DNA of 64,000 nt from Nitrospira_D sp035465795 (GTDB lineage: Bacteria > Nitrospirota > Nitrospiria > Nitrospirales > Nitrospiraceae). Made by a program: the position numbers and the translations under genes. The notes under the pieces are model-generated. The model searched no databases and was not told where the DNA came from. It saw nothing but the letters and a program-made list of their open reading frames with translations. Location: the NCBI RefSeq assembly GCF_049546785.1, contig NZ_JBMWAN010000004.1, positions 496,001-560,000 on the forward strand. Direction: 5' to 3'. Shown piece after piece: positions 1 to 8,944 of the stretch. Positions within the stretch are counted from its first letter, which is position 1, and every line of letters begins with the position of its first letter.

Positions 1-1
1 T

Positions 2-1990
2 CTGTCCCGCTTCGATCTCTCGATCGGAGGGCAACGGCCTTTGCTTCTGAGCGCGACGGTGAAAGAGGACAACGCGCTCCTCACGGTCGAGCTCACCAAC
101 CCCGACATGATGCAGGAGGGACGGCCTTCCTTACCGCGCGGTGCGCTTCACCTCCGTCGGACGAAGTTCCTCTGGCAGGGAACCTGCTATGAACGCCTCT
201 GCGTGCACAATTACAGCCTCGCGGAAATTCCGGTGATACTGTCTTTCACGTTTGACGCCGACTATGCGGACCTCTTCGAAGCAAGGGGCCGGCAGCGGCC
301 ACGTCGGGGGTGCCGCCTCGACACCGTCCAGGCCGGCGATGAACTTGTGCTGGCGTACGAAGGGCTGGACAACAGGGTCCGTCGCACCCATGTGCGTTGC
401 ACGCCAAGCCCCGCGCGAGTGGGATCCGATTGCTTCGTGCTTGAAGCCCTGCTGGCGCCCCATGCCAATGCCGCCTGGGATCTCACCATCGCGTGTGAAA
501 TCGAGCGGCGGCGGGCACAGGTCTCCCTCTCCTACGAGCAGGCCAGCGCCGAGGCGGACCGCGCGCTGCAAGAGGCCACCTCCCGTGATTGCCATATCTA
601 TACCTCGAATGAGCAGTTCAACGACTGGCTGAATCGGTCGTCCGCCGATCTCCACATGCTGATTTCGGAAACCCCGGAAGGCCCCTATCCCTATGCCGGT
701 GTTCCCTGGTTCAGCACCCCCTTCGGCCGGGACGGTATCATCACCGCGTTGGAGTTTCTCTGGGTTAACCCGACCATTGCCCGAGGCGTCCTTGCCTACC
801 TCGCCTCCACCCAAGCCACGGAGGTCCGCCCGGAACAGGATGCGGAGGTCGGGAAAATCCTGCATGAGACGCGCAGCGGGGAAATGGCTGCGTTGGGGGA
901 AGTTCCCTTCGGTCGCTATTACGGCAGCGTGGATGCGACGCCGCTATTCATCATCCTGGCTGGCGCCTACTATGAACGGAGTGGCGACCGGGCATTCGCG
1001 CAGGCGCTCTGGCCCAACATTCAACTCGCCTTGCACTGGATCGATCAGTATGGCGATCCAACCGGCGCGGGGTTCGTCACGTACGATCGGCGATCCGCAC
1101 ACGGGCTGGTCCATCAGGGATGGAAGGATTCTCACGACGCCGTGTTCCATGCGGACGGCACCGCCGCAATCGGACCGATCGCGCTCTGCGAGGTCCAGGC
1201 CTATGTCTATCAAGCCAAACGGGCGGCGGCGGATTTGGCCCTCCTTGTCGGGGAGGTCAATCGAGCCGAGAAGCTGCGCCGGGAAGCCGAATCTCTCCGC
1301 GAACGATTTGAGCATGCGTTCTGGTGTGAGGAACTCGGCTCCTATGCCCTGGCCCTTGACGGGCACGGCCGACCCTGCCGCGTCCGCTCATCCAACCCCG
1401 GCCATTGCCTGTTCGGCGGGATCGCGGCCCCTGAACGCGGACTGCGCGTCGCACGATCCTTGATCACAGACGAGTTCTTCAGCGGCTGGGGCATCCGGAC
1501 TGTCGCAACCTCAGAGCGGCGGTACAACCCCATGTCCTATCACAACGGCTCGGTGTGGCCTCACGACAATGCGCTCATCGCGGCCGGCATGGGTGCGTAT
1601 GGACACAAAGAAGGAGTCATCAAGATCCTCACCGGGCTCTTCGACGCCAGCCTGTTCTTGAGTCTCCACCGGCTGCCCGAATTGTTCTGCGGTTTCCCGC
1701 GGCGCCCCGGCGAGAGCCCCACGCTCTATCCGGCCGCTTGCGCCCCGCAAGCGTGGGCATCCGCCGCAATCTTTCTGCTGCTCCAATCCTGTCTGGGTTT
1801 GCGGATCGAAGCCCTGGACCGCCGCCTCAGTTTCATCAATCCTGTGTTGCCTCCGTTTCTCGAACGCGTCGAGATCCGCCGTCTCGTGATCGGAGATGCC
1901 AGTCTCGATGTGATCCTCGATCGTCATCCGGAGGATGTGAGCGTCAAGGTCTCGCGCTGCGACGGCGACGTGGACGTCGTGGTGGTGTAG
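2..1990 (+). CDS. Amylo-alpha-1,6-glucosidase (glycogen debranching type), 5' partial
   Basis: The reading frame is open from base 2 and the upstream codons (LSRFDLSIGGQRPLLLSATV) are typical of the N-terminal GDE domain, so the true start lies before the window. The first in-frame start-like codon, a TTG at 41, is not the real start. About 662 residues are present. The N-terminal 150 or so form the beta-rich GDE_N_bis-like domain. The rest is an (alpha/alpha)6 glucosidase domain with the family motifs STPFGRDGIIT, GWKDSHDAVFHADG and YHNGSVWPHDN. The expected role is hydrolysis of alpha-1,6 branch points in glycogen or a related intracellular glucan, in the cytoplasm. Bacterial members often act on trehalose-derived or other oligosaccharides, so the exact substrate is not fixed. 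It is followed by a degraded region rather than by a partner gene. Confidence 0.9.
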   Translation: MSRFDLSIGGQRPLLLSATVKEDNALLTVELTNPDMMQEGRPSLPRGALHLRRTKFLWQGTCYERLCVHNYSLAEIPVILSFTFDADYADLFEARGRQRPRRGCRLDTVQAGDELVLAYEGLDNRVRRTHVRCTPSPARVGSDCFVLEALLAPHANAAWDLTIACEIERRRAQVSLSYEQASAEADRALQEATSRDCHIYTSNEQFNDWLNRSSADLHMLISETPEGPYPYAGVPWFSTPFGRDGIITALEFLWVNPTIARGVLAYLASTQATEVRPEQDAEVGKILHETRSGEMAALGEVPFGRYYGSVDATPLFIILAGAYYERSGDRAFAQALWPNIQLALHWIDQYGDPTGAGFVTYDRRSAHGLVHQGWKDSHDAVFHADGTAAIGPIALCEVQAYVYQAKRAAADLALLVGEVNRAEKLRREAESLRERFEHAFWCEELGSYALALDGHGRPCRVRSSNPGHCLFGGIAAPERGLRVARSLITDEFFSGWGIRTVATSERRYNPMSYHNGSVWPHDNALIAAGMGAYGHKEGVIKILTGLFDASLFLSLHRLPELFCGFPRRPGESPTLYPAACAPQAWASAAIFLLLQSCLGLRIEALDRRLSFINPVLPPFLERVEIRRLVIGDASLDVILDRHPEDVSVKVSRCDGDVDVVVV

Positions 1991-2308
1991 CGGCGATCCA
2001 TGCCGGCCGGATCGTTCCCCGACAGGCACGCAACTCCGGACGTGGAAATCAGGTTGCCATGACCGTCCAATACAGGCTACCGTGGCGCTTATGCACGGAG
2101 GTCGCATGAGACTCCCTCCCTTCATGGTTCGTCGGCCGGGACAAGACAGGGTTGCTCCATCTGAGGTCCCGGTAACTGTCTATCGCCACGGCTACGACCC
2201 GCCCCATCGACTCCTCCTCCGACGTTATTCTCGCGCAAAGGATCAGGACATCATCCCCTTCACCGAAGGTGACAGCAGTTTCTCGCGCGCGCGATCGCGC
2301 GGGAGAGG
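1991..2308. other. Intergenic, no recognisable gene
   Basis: I see no convincing coding region. Short frames on both strands lack family motifs or ribosome binding sites. At 2281-2291 and 2296-2306 there is an 11-base inverted repeat with one mismatch, made of alternating CG. It sits about 30 bases before the point where antiporter homology begins and may mark the deletion or insertion scar that removed the antiporter's first transmembrane segments. Confidence 0.5.
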
Positions 2309-3360
2309 GTGAAATCCTATCGAGAAAGACGATCGATGCCCCTGCTCTTTGGCGGCGCATTGCACGTCAAATTGGATGAGCTGCTGAACCTCAAGTGGGT
2401 GATCGGGACGCTGGCCGTCGTGGGCACCATCCTGTCGAGCCTGATTACAGGACTGCTCGGCTATTGGCTGTTTGATCTCGTCGGGCTGCCACTCTCCTTG
2501 CTCTATTGCCTGCTGTTCGGGGCGCTGATTTCCCCGACCGATCCGATTGCCGTGAAGGGGTGCTTCGACAGGCCCGCCTCCCCAAGGCGCTCGAATTGAA
2601 GATTGTCGGGGAATCGCTGTTTAACGACGGCGTGGGCGTCGTGATCTTCCTGGTCCTGCTGAATCTTGTCCCGAAAGCGTCGTTTGACGTAACGGATGTG
2701 CTGGTGTTGTTCCTCAAAGAAGCCGTCGGCGGCGCCGCGCTGGGGCTGGCCCTCGGCTACATCGCCTATCGCATGCTCCGGTCCGTGGACCACTATCAGG
2801 TCGAGATCTTGATTACCCTGGCGCTGGTCATGGGAAGCTTCGGCCTGGCGGATTTGCTGCATACGTCCGGACCGATCGCCGTGGTGGTGGCGGGGCTGCT
2901 CATCGGCAATCAGGGCCGTCAGTGGGCCATGTCTGAGACGACACGGGAGCATCTCGACAGCTTTTGGGAACTGCTCGATGAACTGTTGAACGCCGTACTC
3001 TTCGTGCTGACCGGACTGGAGGTCCTGGTGCTCAGCTTCCAACGCTCGTATCTCATCGCCGGACTGGTCGCGATCCCGCTCGTCCTGGCGGCCCGCTGGA
3101 TCAGCGTGGTGGTGCAAGTCAAAAGCTTTAGCCTGGTGCGGGAGTTCAGCGAGCGCACGATCACCATTCTGACCTGGGGCGGGCTGCGGGGCGGAGTGTC
3201 GGTAGCCCTCGCCCTCTCCCTGCCCGCCGGCCCCGAGCGCGACGCGTTGGTCACGATCACCTATGCAGTCGTGACCTTCTCGATTCTCGTGCAGGGGCTT
3301 ACGATCAACCGGGTGCTGGGGGGGAGCAGCGGGAACCAGAGTTCAGAGGCTCCTACATGA
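2309..3360 (+). pseudogene. CPA1-family cation/proton antiporter, 5' truncated and frameshifted
   Basis: Two overlapping frames together encode most of a monovalent cation:proton antiporter of the CPA1 (NhaP/YjcE) type. The first frame, 2309-2599, reads through LLFGGALHVKLDELL to the antiporter motif SPTDPIAV, then goes out of frame. The second frame continues from about 2565 with LRQARLPKALELK and GESLFNDGVGVV and runs to 3360. The join lies in a G run near 2556-2560, where family members read DPIAV-M-G-VL; one missing base explains the shift. The first 70 or so residues (two transmembrane helices) normally found before this point are absent. The conserved ion-binding segment is intact, so decay may be recent. 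A single-base sequencing error could explain the frameshift but not the missing N-terminus. Confidence 0.8.
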
Positions 3361-3698
3361 GGCGCCTCACCGATGTTGCGACAAAGGAAGGACAGGCCGT
3401 AATCGTCAGGCTCTGGGGCGATGCTCTACAAGAACCCTTATTCCGCTGTAGCTTTTTTCTACAAAAGCGGCGGCAATCGATGGGGGCATTCACGGACAAA
3501 GCCGCTGTCAGCCTTACCGGGCCGTCTAATCCCTGTTGCCGTCATAGATGGTATGGATGTTGCGGTTTCCCGTGACAGCGGCAGAACAACGCGGGAGTGC
3601 CTGGTCTCCGAGCGCGGACACACCAGGGCATGTGAAATCCAGGAGAAGCAGACAGGAGAACCAGAAACAAGGCGAATCAACCAAGGAGGGTGATGACG
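3361..3698. other. Intergenic leader of the OmpA lipoprotein gene
   Basis: No gene is recognised. The stretch ends in a strong ribosome binding site, AAGGAGGG at 3683-3690, serving the lipoprotein gene. At 3445-3473 there is a weak imperfect hairpin with a run of six T in its loop, which is not a good intrinsic terminator. Small overlapping frames here have no recognisable content. Confidence 0.5.
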
Positions 3699-5189
3699 AT
3701 GCAACGAGCACTGACGAGGATCTCGCTGGCGGCGGTCTTCATGGCAACCGGCTGCGTCAGCACAGGGACCCACAACAAGACGCTGGAGGAACTGGAAGCG
3801 ACTAAGCAATCCGGGGCGGCGGCGCTGGAAAGCGCCAAGAAACAGGCGGATGAGCGAATCAGTGCGCTGGAAGCGGACAATGCCAAGCTGCGACAGGATT
3901 TGAGCGCCGAACAGGCGGCCGGCAGCCGGACGAGGCAGGGCCTTGTGACCGCCAATGACAATCTGGATCGCGCACTGCAAGGGCAAAGGACGCTAGAGGA
4001 CGAAGCGAAACGCCTCCGCGAAGAGACCCAGCAGGCTCAGGTTCTCAGCGCCGAACGGCGCCGCGAGCGGGATCTCCTCCGGGTCAAGTCGGATGATCTC
4101 GAACGGAAGCTCCAGAACGCGCAGCAGGAACAGGCGTCGACGGCCAAGGCCTTGACCGAGACGAACCAGCAACTGGCGGCACTGGAAAAAGAGAAGGGAC
4201 GGGTTGCGGCGGAACTGAGCGCCGCCGAGAACGCCACCCGCGATCTCACCACCAAGCTTCAGGCCGAACAGGGGAAGGTGGCGGCGCTGCAGCAGGACAA
4301 GCAGAAGCTCCTGGGAGGCACGACCACGGCGCAGGAGGAGATCGCGCGTCTCCAGAAACGCGTGGGCGAGCTCGAAACCGATGCGGCGCGGGTGAAGGAC
4401 TTGGACCAGCGGCTGTCGGAGCGCGATCAGCAGATCGGCACCTTGCGGCAGGAGGCGACCGACCGCAATGCCCTGGCCGGCCAGGTGGCGCGTTTGTCCG
4501 AGGAGCTCGAACAGAGCAAACAGCGCGTCGCGGCCCTGACGGGCGAGCTGGCCACGGTGAGTGACGAGGCCGCCCGCGCGCAACAGGAGCGGGACCGGCT
4601 GCAGGCCGAGGTGGGGGCCGCCGCAGCGCGGGTGAAAGCCGGTGAAGCCGAAAAGGCCAGACTTGAGCAGGAACGGGCCGCGAAAGAGGCAGAAATCGCC
4701 CGGCTGACGCGCACACAGGAGGAATTGACGGATTCACTGAAGAAAGAGATCGAGCAGGGCGACATCAAGATTCAGCGGATGCGCGACCGGCTGACGATCA
4801 ATATGGTGGACCGCGTGCTGTTCGATTCCGGCCATGCTCAAGTCAAGCCGGCGGGCCTCAAGGTATTGAAGCAGGTCAGCGACATCCTGAAGAAGGTGAC
4901 CGACAAGCAGATTCGCATCGAGGGCCACACGGATAACGTGCCGATCGGCGTGAAGTTGCGGGAAAAGTTCCCCACGAACTGGGAGCTGTCCACGGCACGG
5001 GCCACGAGCGTGGTGCGGTATCTGATCGAGGAAGGCGGTGTGGACCGCACGACGATCGCCGCCGGGGGGTATGCCGATACCAGGCCGGTCGAGAGCAACG
5101 ATACGGATGCGGGCAAGGCCGCGAACCGCCGCATCGAGATCGTGCTCTATCCGAAGGACCTGCAGGACACGGCGGCGCAGCCGCGCTGA
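3699..5189 (+). CDS. OmpA-family peptidoglycan-binding lipoprotein with long coiled coil
   Basis: A protein of 496 residues. The N-terminus has a lipoprotein signal ending ATGC, with Cys19 as the probable lipidated residue. Residues of about 25-365 are Ala/Glu/Lys/Gln-rich heptad-like sequence predicted to be a long coiled coil. Residues of about 365-490 form an OmpA C-terminal domain with VLFDSGHAQVKPAG, GHTDNVPIG, NWELSTARA and NRRIEI, which in this family bind peptidoglycan. The likely role is an outer-membrane anchored rod tethering the envelope to the cell wall. I chose the ATG at 3699 because it lies 8 bases after AAGGAGGG; a GTG at 3690 and an ATG at 3693 are in frame but too close to that site. 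It stands alone, between two decayed antiporter genes. Confidence 0.9.
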   Translation: MQRALTRISLAAVFMATGCVSTGTHNKTLEELEATKQSGAAALESAKKQADERISALEADNAKLRQDLSAEQAAGSRTRQGLVTANDNLDRALQGQRTLEDEAKRLREETQQAQVLSAERRRERDLLRVKSDDLERKLQNAQQEQASTAKALTETNQQLAALEKEKGRVAAELSAAENATRDLTTKLQAEQGKVAALQQDKQKLLGGTTTAQEEIARLQKRVGELETDAARVKDLDQRLSERDQQIGTLRQEATDRNALAGQVARLSEELEQSKQRVAALTGELATVSDEAARAQQERDRLQAEVGAAAARVKAGEAEKARLEQERAAKEAEIARLTRTQEELTDSLKKEIEQGDIKIQRMRDRLTINMVDRVLFDSGHAQVKPAGLKVLKQVSDILKKVTDKQIRIEGHTDNVPIGVKLREKFPTNWELSTARATSVVRYLIEEGGVDRTTIAAGGYADTRPVESNDTDAGKAANRRIEIVLYPKDLQDTAAQPR

Positions 5190-5840
5190 TAGGGGAGACG
5201 GAGGAGACTCAGGAGCCGGGTGAAGCCCGGGTCCGGCGATGATGTCGATGGTTCCGGGCCTCCTGACCGAAGAGGAGGCCCGGACCATTCTCGCGTATGT
5301 CAGACCGTTCTGCGGAAAGACCTCGAGCGGAAGGTAATCGACCCGAGCGGGCAAACCACAGGCCAAAGCTGGCCAACCATGGCGACATCCTCGCAGCCAG
5401 GGAATGGCCTTCGTGAACCGGTGTGCCTGGCCCGTTGTCTGCATCACAGAACTCGATTGTTGGGCCTGCCAGGCTCAGACAGTTGTGAGATTCCCGGTCA
5501 TCGGCTGAGGATCGGCTTTGGCGGGCAGTCGCGCGGCGGCTGATGCGCGTGGAGCGATACTCGAAGGAGACCAAGAGAACGATGCGATCCACATCGATGA
5601 AGCCGGCTTCCTGCATCCCGGTGCCGACGGATTTTCAGCAACCAGCGAGACGCGCCTTTTCCTATGGTCTGCCTCTCGCGCAAGTCCTCGGGGCCGGGGT
5701 TGCGGTTGTGCACGGGATCAAGACGGTCGGCGATGTGTCCGCCCCGCCCGACAGCTGCATGTCGCCAACCGGGAGGCGTGCCACATCTTATCGTATCCTG
5801 ACACATTCATCATTGAGGGGCGGGCGAACCGGAAGACGAC
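5190..5840. other. Gene-poor decayed region
   Basis: About 650 bases with no gene I can recognise on either strand, apart from the stem-loop near its start. Many short frames overlap, none with family motifs or good ribosome binding sites. A 32-codon frame at 5240-5335 passes through the hairpin and is probably fortuitous. Together with the exchanger stub that follows, this looks like a zone of gene loss. Confidence 0.5.
5254..5283 (+). terminator. Perfect 11-bp stem-loop after the OmpA lipoprotein gene
   Basis: CCGGGCCTCCT at 5254-5264 is exactly complementary to AGGAGGCCCGG at 5273-5283, with an 8-base loop; one further T-A pair extends it to 12. It lies 64 bases after the lipoprotein stop codon. 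There is no T tract after it, so it may act as a transcript-end stabiliser or a factor-assisted terminator rather than a classic intrinsic terminator. Confidence 0.5.
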
Positions 5841-6038
5841 ATGGTCTGGGTCATCTTTGTATTGAGTGCGGCCATCGTCGTCGCTGGAGGGACGAAACTG
5901 TCCCGGTACGGCGACCGGCTCGCTGAGTACACGGGACTTGGACGGTTGTGGATCGGCGTCGTGCTGATGGCTGCCGCCACGTCACTCCCCGAAGTCTTCA
6001 CCACTGTCAGCGCCGCCTGGCGTGGGGCGATCGCATGA
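5841..6038 (+). pseudogene. N-terminal fragment of a Na+/Ca2+ exchanger (CaCA family)
   Basis: A 65-codon frame from an ATG at 5841. It begins with a hydrophobic segment and continues GTKLSRYGDRLAEYTGLG then WIGVVLMAAATSLPEVFTT, which matches the first membrane helix and the alpha-1 repeat of YrbG-like sodium/calcium exchangers; TSLPE is the family's ion-binding motif. Intact members are about 320-360 residues, so four fifths are missing. After the motif the sequence leaves homology (SAAWRGAIA) and stops. No continuation was recognised in other frames up to 6218. It cannot function as a transporter. Confidence 0.75.
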
Positions 6039-6218
6039 CTTTCGGCCTCCAGCGAACTGCGTCACCGGCAGGGCTCTAGCTCCGAGGTATCGCACCCGGA
6101 CGAAAGGAAACCGCCTCATCGACGAACAAACTCACCCTGACAGGACCGGATCCGCAGCAACAGCAGAGATCAGAGGGTACACACCGCACTTCGTCTGATC
6201 CGTTCGCTTCAGGCGACT

Positions 6219-6653
6219 TCAAGACCAATGCTGCAACGCCTTCGTGTAGCCGAACAGCAGATCGCGCCGCGCGAGAATCCCCACCAGCTTCTTGTTGCGG
6301 ACCACCGGCACCCGTGCGAGATACCGGTCCTGAAAGAGATCGGCCACTTGCACGAGTGTTTGCTCTTCCGTCACCGTCACAGGCTGAGCCGACATAATCT
6401 CCGTTGCCAGAATCTTTCGCAGGTCCCGGCCCTCGATCATCGCCTGCAGCAGATCGTATTCGCTCACGATGCCCACGAGCGTCCCGTCCTCCTCCACTAC
6501 CGGCAGGCTGCCGAAATTGCGGTGTGTCATCAGATGGGCGATCGTCGACGCATCGGTGCGCGGTGTGCAGCGCGTGACCGCATCCTGCATCAACTGGCCG
6601 ACCGTCAGCGTCTTGGGATCGCAGGCTGCCAGGAAATACTCCGTTTGTCGCAT
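6219..6653 (-). CDS. Double CBS-domain protein
   Basis: A 144-residue soluble protein made of two CBS domains. The first covers about residues 17-70 (TVGQLMQDAVTRC, FGSLPVVEEDGTLVGIVSEYDLL) and the second about 80-140 (ATEIMSAQPVTV, ARVPVVRNKKLVGILARRDLL). CBS pairs bind adenine nucleotides such as AMP or ATP and act as energy sensors; the partner is unknown here. I chose the ATG at 6653 (MRQTEYF), preceded by a GTGAGGG-like site, since the longer frame runs back into the upstream gene. It lies 10 bases after the stop of the next CBS gene, so the two form an operon. Confidence 0.9.
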   Translation of the reverse strand: MRQTEYFLAACDPKTLTVGQLMQDAVTRCTPRTDASTIAHLMTHRNFGSLPVVEEDGTLVGIVSEYDLLQAMIEGRDLRKILATEIMSAQPVTVTEEQTLVQVADLFQDRYLARVPVVRNKKLVGILARRDLLFGYTKALQHWS

Positions 6654-6663
6654 GGCCTCACCC

Positions 6664-7119
6664 TCACTTTTTTCTACGGGTTGAACCGCCGCCCACATAG
6701 GTGCGCAGAATATCGCGCCTGGCGATGATACCCACCAACCGGTCTTTCGCATCCACCACCGGCACGCGTACAAGATCGCTGGCCCGCAAGACATGCACCA
6801 GCGTCGCCACCGTCGTTTCAGGGCGAACGGAATAGGGGTTGGCCGTCATGACATCCGCGGCCGTGAGTTCTCCCAGCAGACGACCGTCGTCCATCGCAGC
6901 CAGCAGGTCATGCTCACTGACAATCCCGACCAGCGTCCGTTTCTTGTCGATTACCGGCACGGCCCCGAAACCTTCAATCATGAGCGAGGCAATCACGTCG
7001 CCCTTGGTTTGAAGGTGGGCAAACTGAACTCGCTTTTCCATGATCTGCTTCACCGTCATCGGGCCGGCATCCTTGACCCTGGCGACCTTCGTGCGCCCGG
7101 CCTGTTTCTTCGTCGGCAT
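6664..7119 (-). CDS. Double CBS-domain protein with basic N-terminus
   Basis: A 151-residue protein with a Lys/Arg-rich N-terminal tail of about 30 residues and two CBS domains (TVKQIMEKRVQF, FGAVPVIDKKRTLVGIVSEHDLL; then TAADVMTANPYSV, VRVPVVDAKDRLVGIIARRDIL). It ends in a basic tail, GGGSTRRKK. The family binds adenine nucleotides and usually regulates a partner enzyme or channel. The ATG at 7119 (MPTKKQAG) follows AAGGAGGGGAG. It is the first gene of a two-gene operon with the CBS protein downstream, to which it is clearly paralogous. The basic ends could favour contact with nucleic acid or membrane; that is inference. Confidence 0.9.
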   Translation of the reverse strand: MPTKKQAGRTKVARVKDAGPMTVKQIMEKRVQFAHLQTKGDVIASLMIEGFGAVPVIDKKRTLVGIVSEHDLLAAMDDGRLLGELTAADVMTANPYSVRPETTVATLVHVLRASDLVRVPVVDAKDRLVGIIARRDILRTYVGGGSTRRKK

Positions 7120-7177
7120 ACTCTCCCCTCCTTCACCACAATCCCGCTGCTGATACCATGACACCCGCTGTCCGCAC

Positions 7178-7699
7178 TCACTCGCTCGGCAACGGCCTGC
7201 TCAGGCCATGATCCTTCGCCCACCGCAGATAGATTGTCTGCTGCTTCCCTGCTTCGACGTTCACGCCTTTCAGCACGTGCTTACTGCCGCCATGAATGGC
7301 CGTGACGTTATACTGACCGGGGGCCAGATCGACAAAGAGCCAGGGGCCTTCCACCCGATCCTCAGGAATCGCCAATGCCGCCCCCCCTTTAACCGACTGA
7401 ATCGAGACCGAGACTCCGGTGAGAAAGTGCTTCCCTTCCGCCGTAAAAACCAGCTTCAGCGGGAACGGCGGATACTTGGCCGCCCGTTCTTCAAGCCCCA
7501 CCCCGGCCGTGAAATAGCGAGCGGTTCCCTCTCGATACAGGGGAAGCGATTGCTGCAAGGTCCTGCCATCGACCTGCCGGCTCAGCTCAATGAAATCCCC
7601 GGACCCGCTGATACGGGCGAGTGAACCCTCTTCGGCCAGACCCAGCCCTCCGTTCACACAAACCAGAAATGCACAGGCCCGCAAGATCGTTTTGTTCAT
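7178..7699 (-). CDS. Secreted protein with a carboxypeptidase-regulatory-like fold, function unknown
   Basis: A 173-residue protein with a signal peptide (MNKTILRACAFLVCVNGGLGLAE) and no later membrane segment. The C-terminal half has the spacing of a small beta-sandwich, with PGQYNVTAIHGGSKHVLKGVNVEAG resembling carboxypeptidase-regulatory-like domains. No catalytic motif is visible. The ATG at 7699 is preceded by AAGGAAGGGAGGG. It is divergent from the stress-protein gene at 8039 and about 60 bases upstream of the CBS operon in the same direction. The function is unknown; a periplasmic location is likely. Confidence 0.75.
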   Translation of the reverse strand: MNKTILRACAFLVCVNGGLGLAEEGSLARISGSGDFIELSRQVDGRTLQQSLPLYREGTARYFTAGVGLEERAAKYPPFPLKLVFTAEGKHFLTGVSVSIQSVKGGAALAIPEDRVEGPWLFVDLAPGQYNVTAIHGGSKHVLKGVNVEAGKQQTIYLRWAKDHGLSRPLPSE

Positions 7700-8038
7700 G
7701 TATCCCTCCCTTCCTTTCCTGAGACCTCGCAAGGTGGGTGCCATGGGCGCACAACCCCCTTTCCTTCGTCTTTTCTCAGCCAGCAAGCAGCTACGCACCC
7801 CACGCTGCCAGGCGACCAGGAATGACTGTCGCTAATCACCACAGTCATCTTTTCCGTGCTGCTGCAAAACGCCGCAGCGAACAGCATGACAAGCAGGCCG
7901 GATGCCCCGATAATCCCTCGAAACAAGTGGAATCCCACGCAAGGTCCGGAACCGGTCACAGGCATACCCAATGCAGATTAGATACCTGCTATCGTAGGCA
8001 GAGTAACAGGATCATCCACTGGAGGGGAGGCGTCGGCT
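7700..8038. other. Divergent intergenic region
   Basis: This 339-base space separates a minus-strand secreted protein gene from the plus-strand stress-protein and ATPase operon, so it must hold two promoters. No gene is recognised. The clear features are an 8-bp inverted repeat at 7822-7848 and the ribosome binding site GGAGGGGAGG at 8021-8030. Confidence 0.6.
7822..7848. promoter_or_regulatory. Inverted repeat in a divergent promoter region, candidate operator
   Basis: ATGACTGT at 7822-7829 and ACAGTCAT at 7841-7848 are perfect inverted copies separated by 11 bases. The spacing of half-sites, about 19 bases centre to centre, suits a dimeric regulator on two successive turns. The position between two divergent genes supports a regulatory role. 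A short transcript hairpin is the alternative. Confidence 0.4.
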
Positions 8039-8944
8039 ATGCGAATTCTTTGTGCCGTAGACGGGTCGGAATACTCGCAGTGGGGGGTTCAAGCCCTCGA
8101 AGCGCTCGCCAGCCGGGAGCCTGAGGCTGTCACGCTGCTCCATGCGATCGATGTGTCATCGCTTCGAACAGCCAGGGGGAAGAACCCGGTGGCAGAACGG
8201 CGGGCTCTGGCCGCGATGGAGAAGGCCGGAGGTCTCCTCCTCCGCGAGGCGGAGCGTACCGCACGGGTCGCTCTCGGACAGGCGGCCACCAGCCCTCGCA
8301 CTAAGTTCCAGCGCATCCTGGCCCACGGTCCCTTGGCCTCGACCATCGTGCGGCAGGCGCGGCGGGTGAAGGCGGATCTCATCCTGATGGGTTCCCGGGG
8401 GCTCAGCGACATCCGGGGCTTTCTGCTGGGAAGCACCTCCAGACAGGTGGCCGCGATCACCCCCTGCCCGATTTTGATCGTCAAACGGCCCACCCCGCAA
8501 TTCGGGCGTGTCACGCTCGCGGTCGATCACTCGAAACACTCACGCGCCGCCGCGCGCTTCCTGCGATCCCACATTCTCTCCGGGTCTGCCACCCTCACCA
8601 TTCTGTCGTCGGCCGAGAGCCCGGTGAGCGACCTGGCCGCACGGTACTTGTCCGAATCGCAACTGGCCGAACTGACGACACCGGTCATGGACCGCGCGCT
8701 CGCGCTCGTCAATGCCCTGCGGGAGGAATTCATCAAAGAGGGCGTTTCCGTCACCACGAAAGTCCGGATGAACCACGTGATCGACACCATCGTCAAAGAG
8801 GTCGAAGCCCATCATGAGGACCTGCTGGTGATCGGATCGCGCGAGTTGACCAAGAGCGAACGGCTCCACCTCGGGAGCGTATCCGAAAGCCTGCTGCGCC
8901 ATGCGCCCTGTTCGGTCCTCATCGTGCGAGGGACACGTGCCTGA
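8039..8944 (+). CDS. Universal stress protein, tandem two-domain
   Basis: A 301-residue cytoplasmic protein with two UspA domains (about residues 1-150 and 155-300). Each domain ends with the nucleotide-binding motif: GSRGLSDIRGFLLGSTSRQV in the first and GSRELTKSERLHLGSVSESLL in the second. The second has weaker glycine spacing. ATP-binding USPs help cells survive starvation, oxidants or energy stress. The ATG at 8039 is 8 bases after GGAGGGGAGG. The end overlaps the start of the P-type ATPase by 8 bases, so the two are probably translationally coupled and the USP may act together with that pump. Confidence 0.92.
   Translation: MRILCAVDGSEYSQWGVQALEALASREPEAVTLLHAIDVSSLRTARGKNPVAERRALAAMEKAGGLLLREAERTARVALGQAATSPRTKFQRILAHGPLASTIVRQARRVKADLILMGSRGLSDIRGFLLGSTSRQVAAITPCPILIVKRPTPQFGRVTLAVDHSKHSRAAARFLRSHILSGSATLTILSSAESPVSDLAARYLSESQLAELTTPVMDRALALVNALREEFIKEGVSVTTKVRMNHVIDTIVKEVEAHHEDLLVIGSRELTKSERLHLGSVSESLLRHAPCSVLIVRGTRA

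Noticed and set aside
3445..3473. Hairpin with T6 downstream of the antiporter pseudogene
   Set aside because: The T run is in the loop and the stem is interrupted by unpaired bases, so it is not a credible intrinsic terminator.
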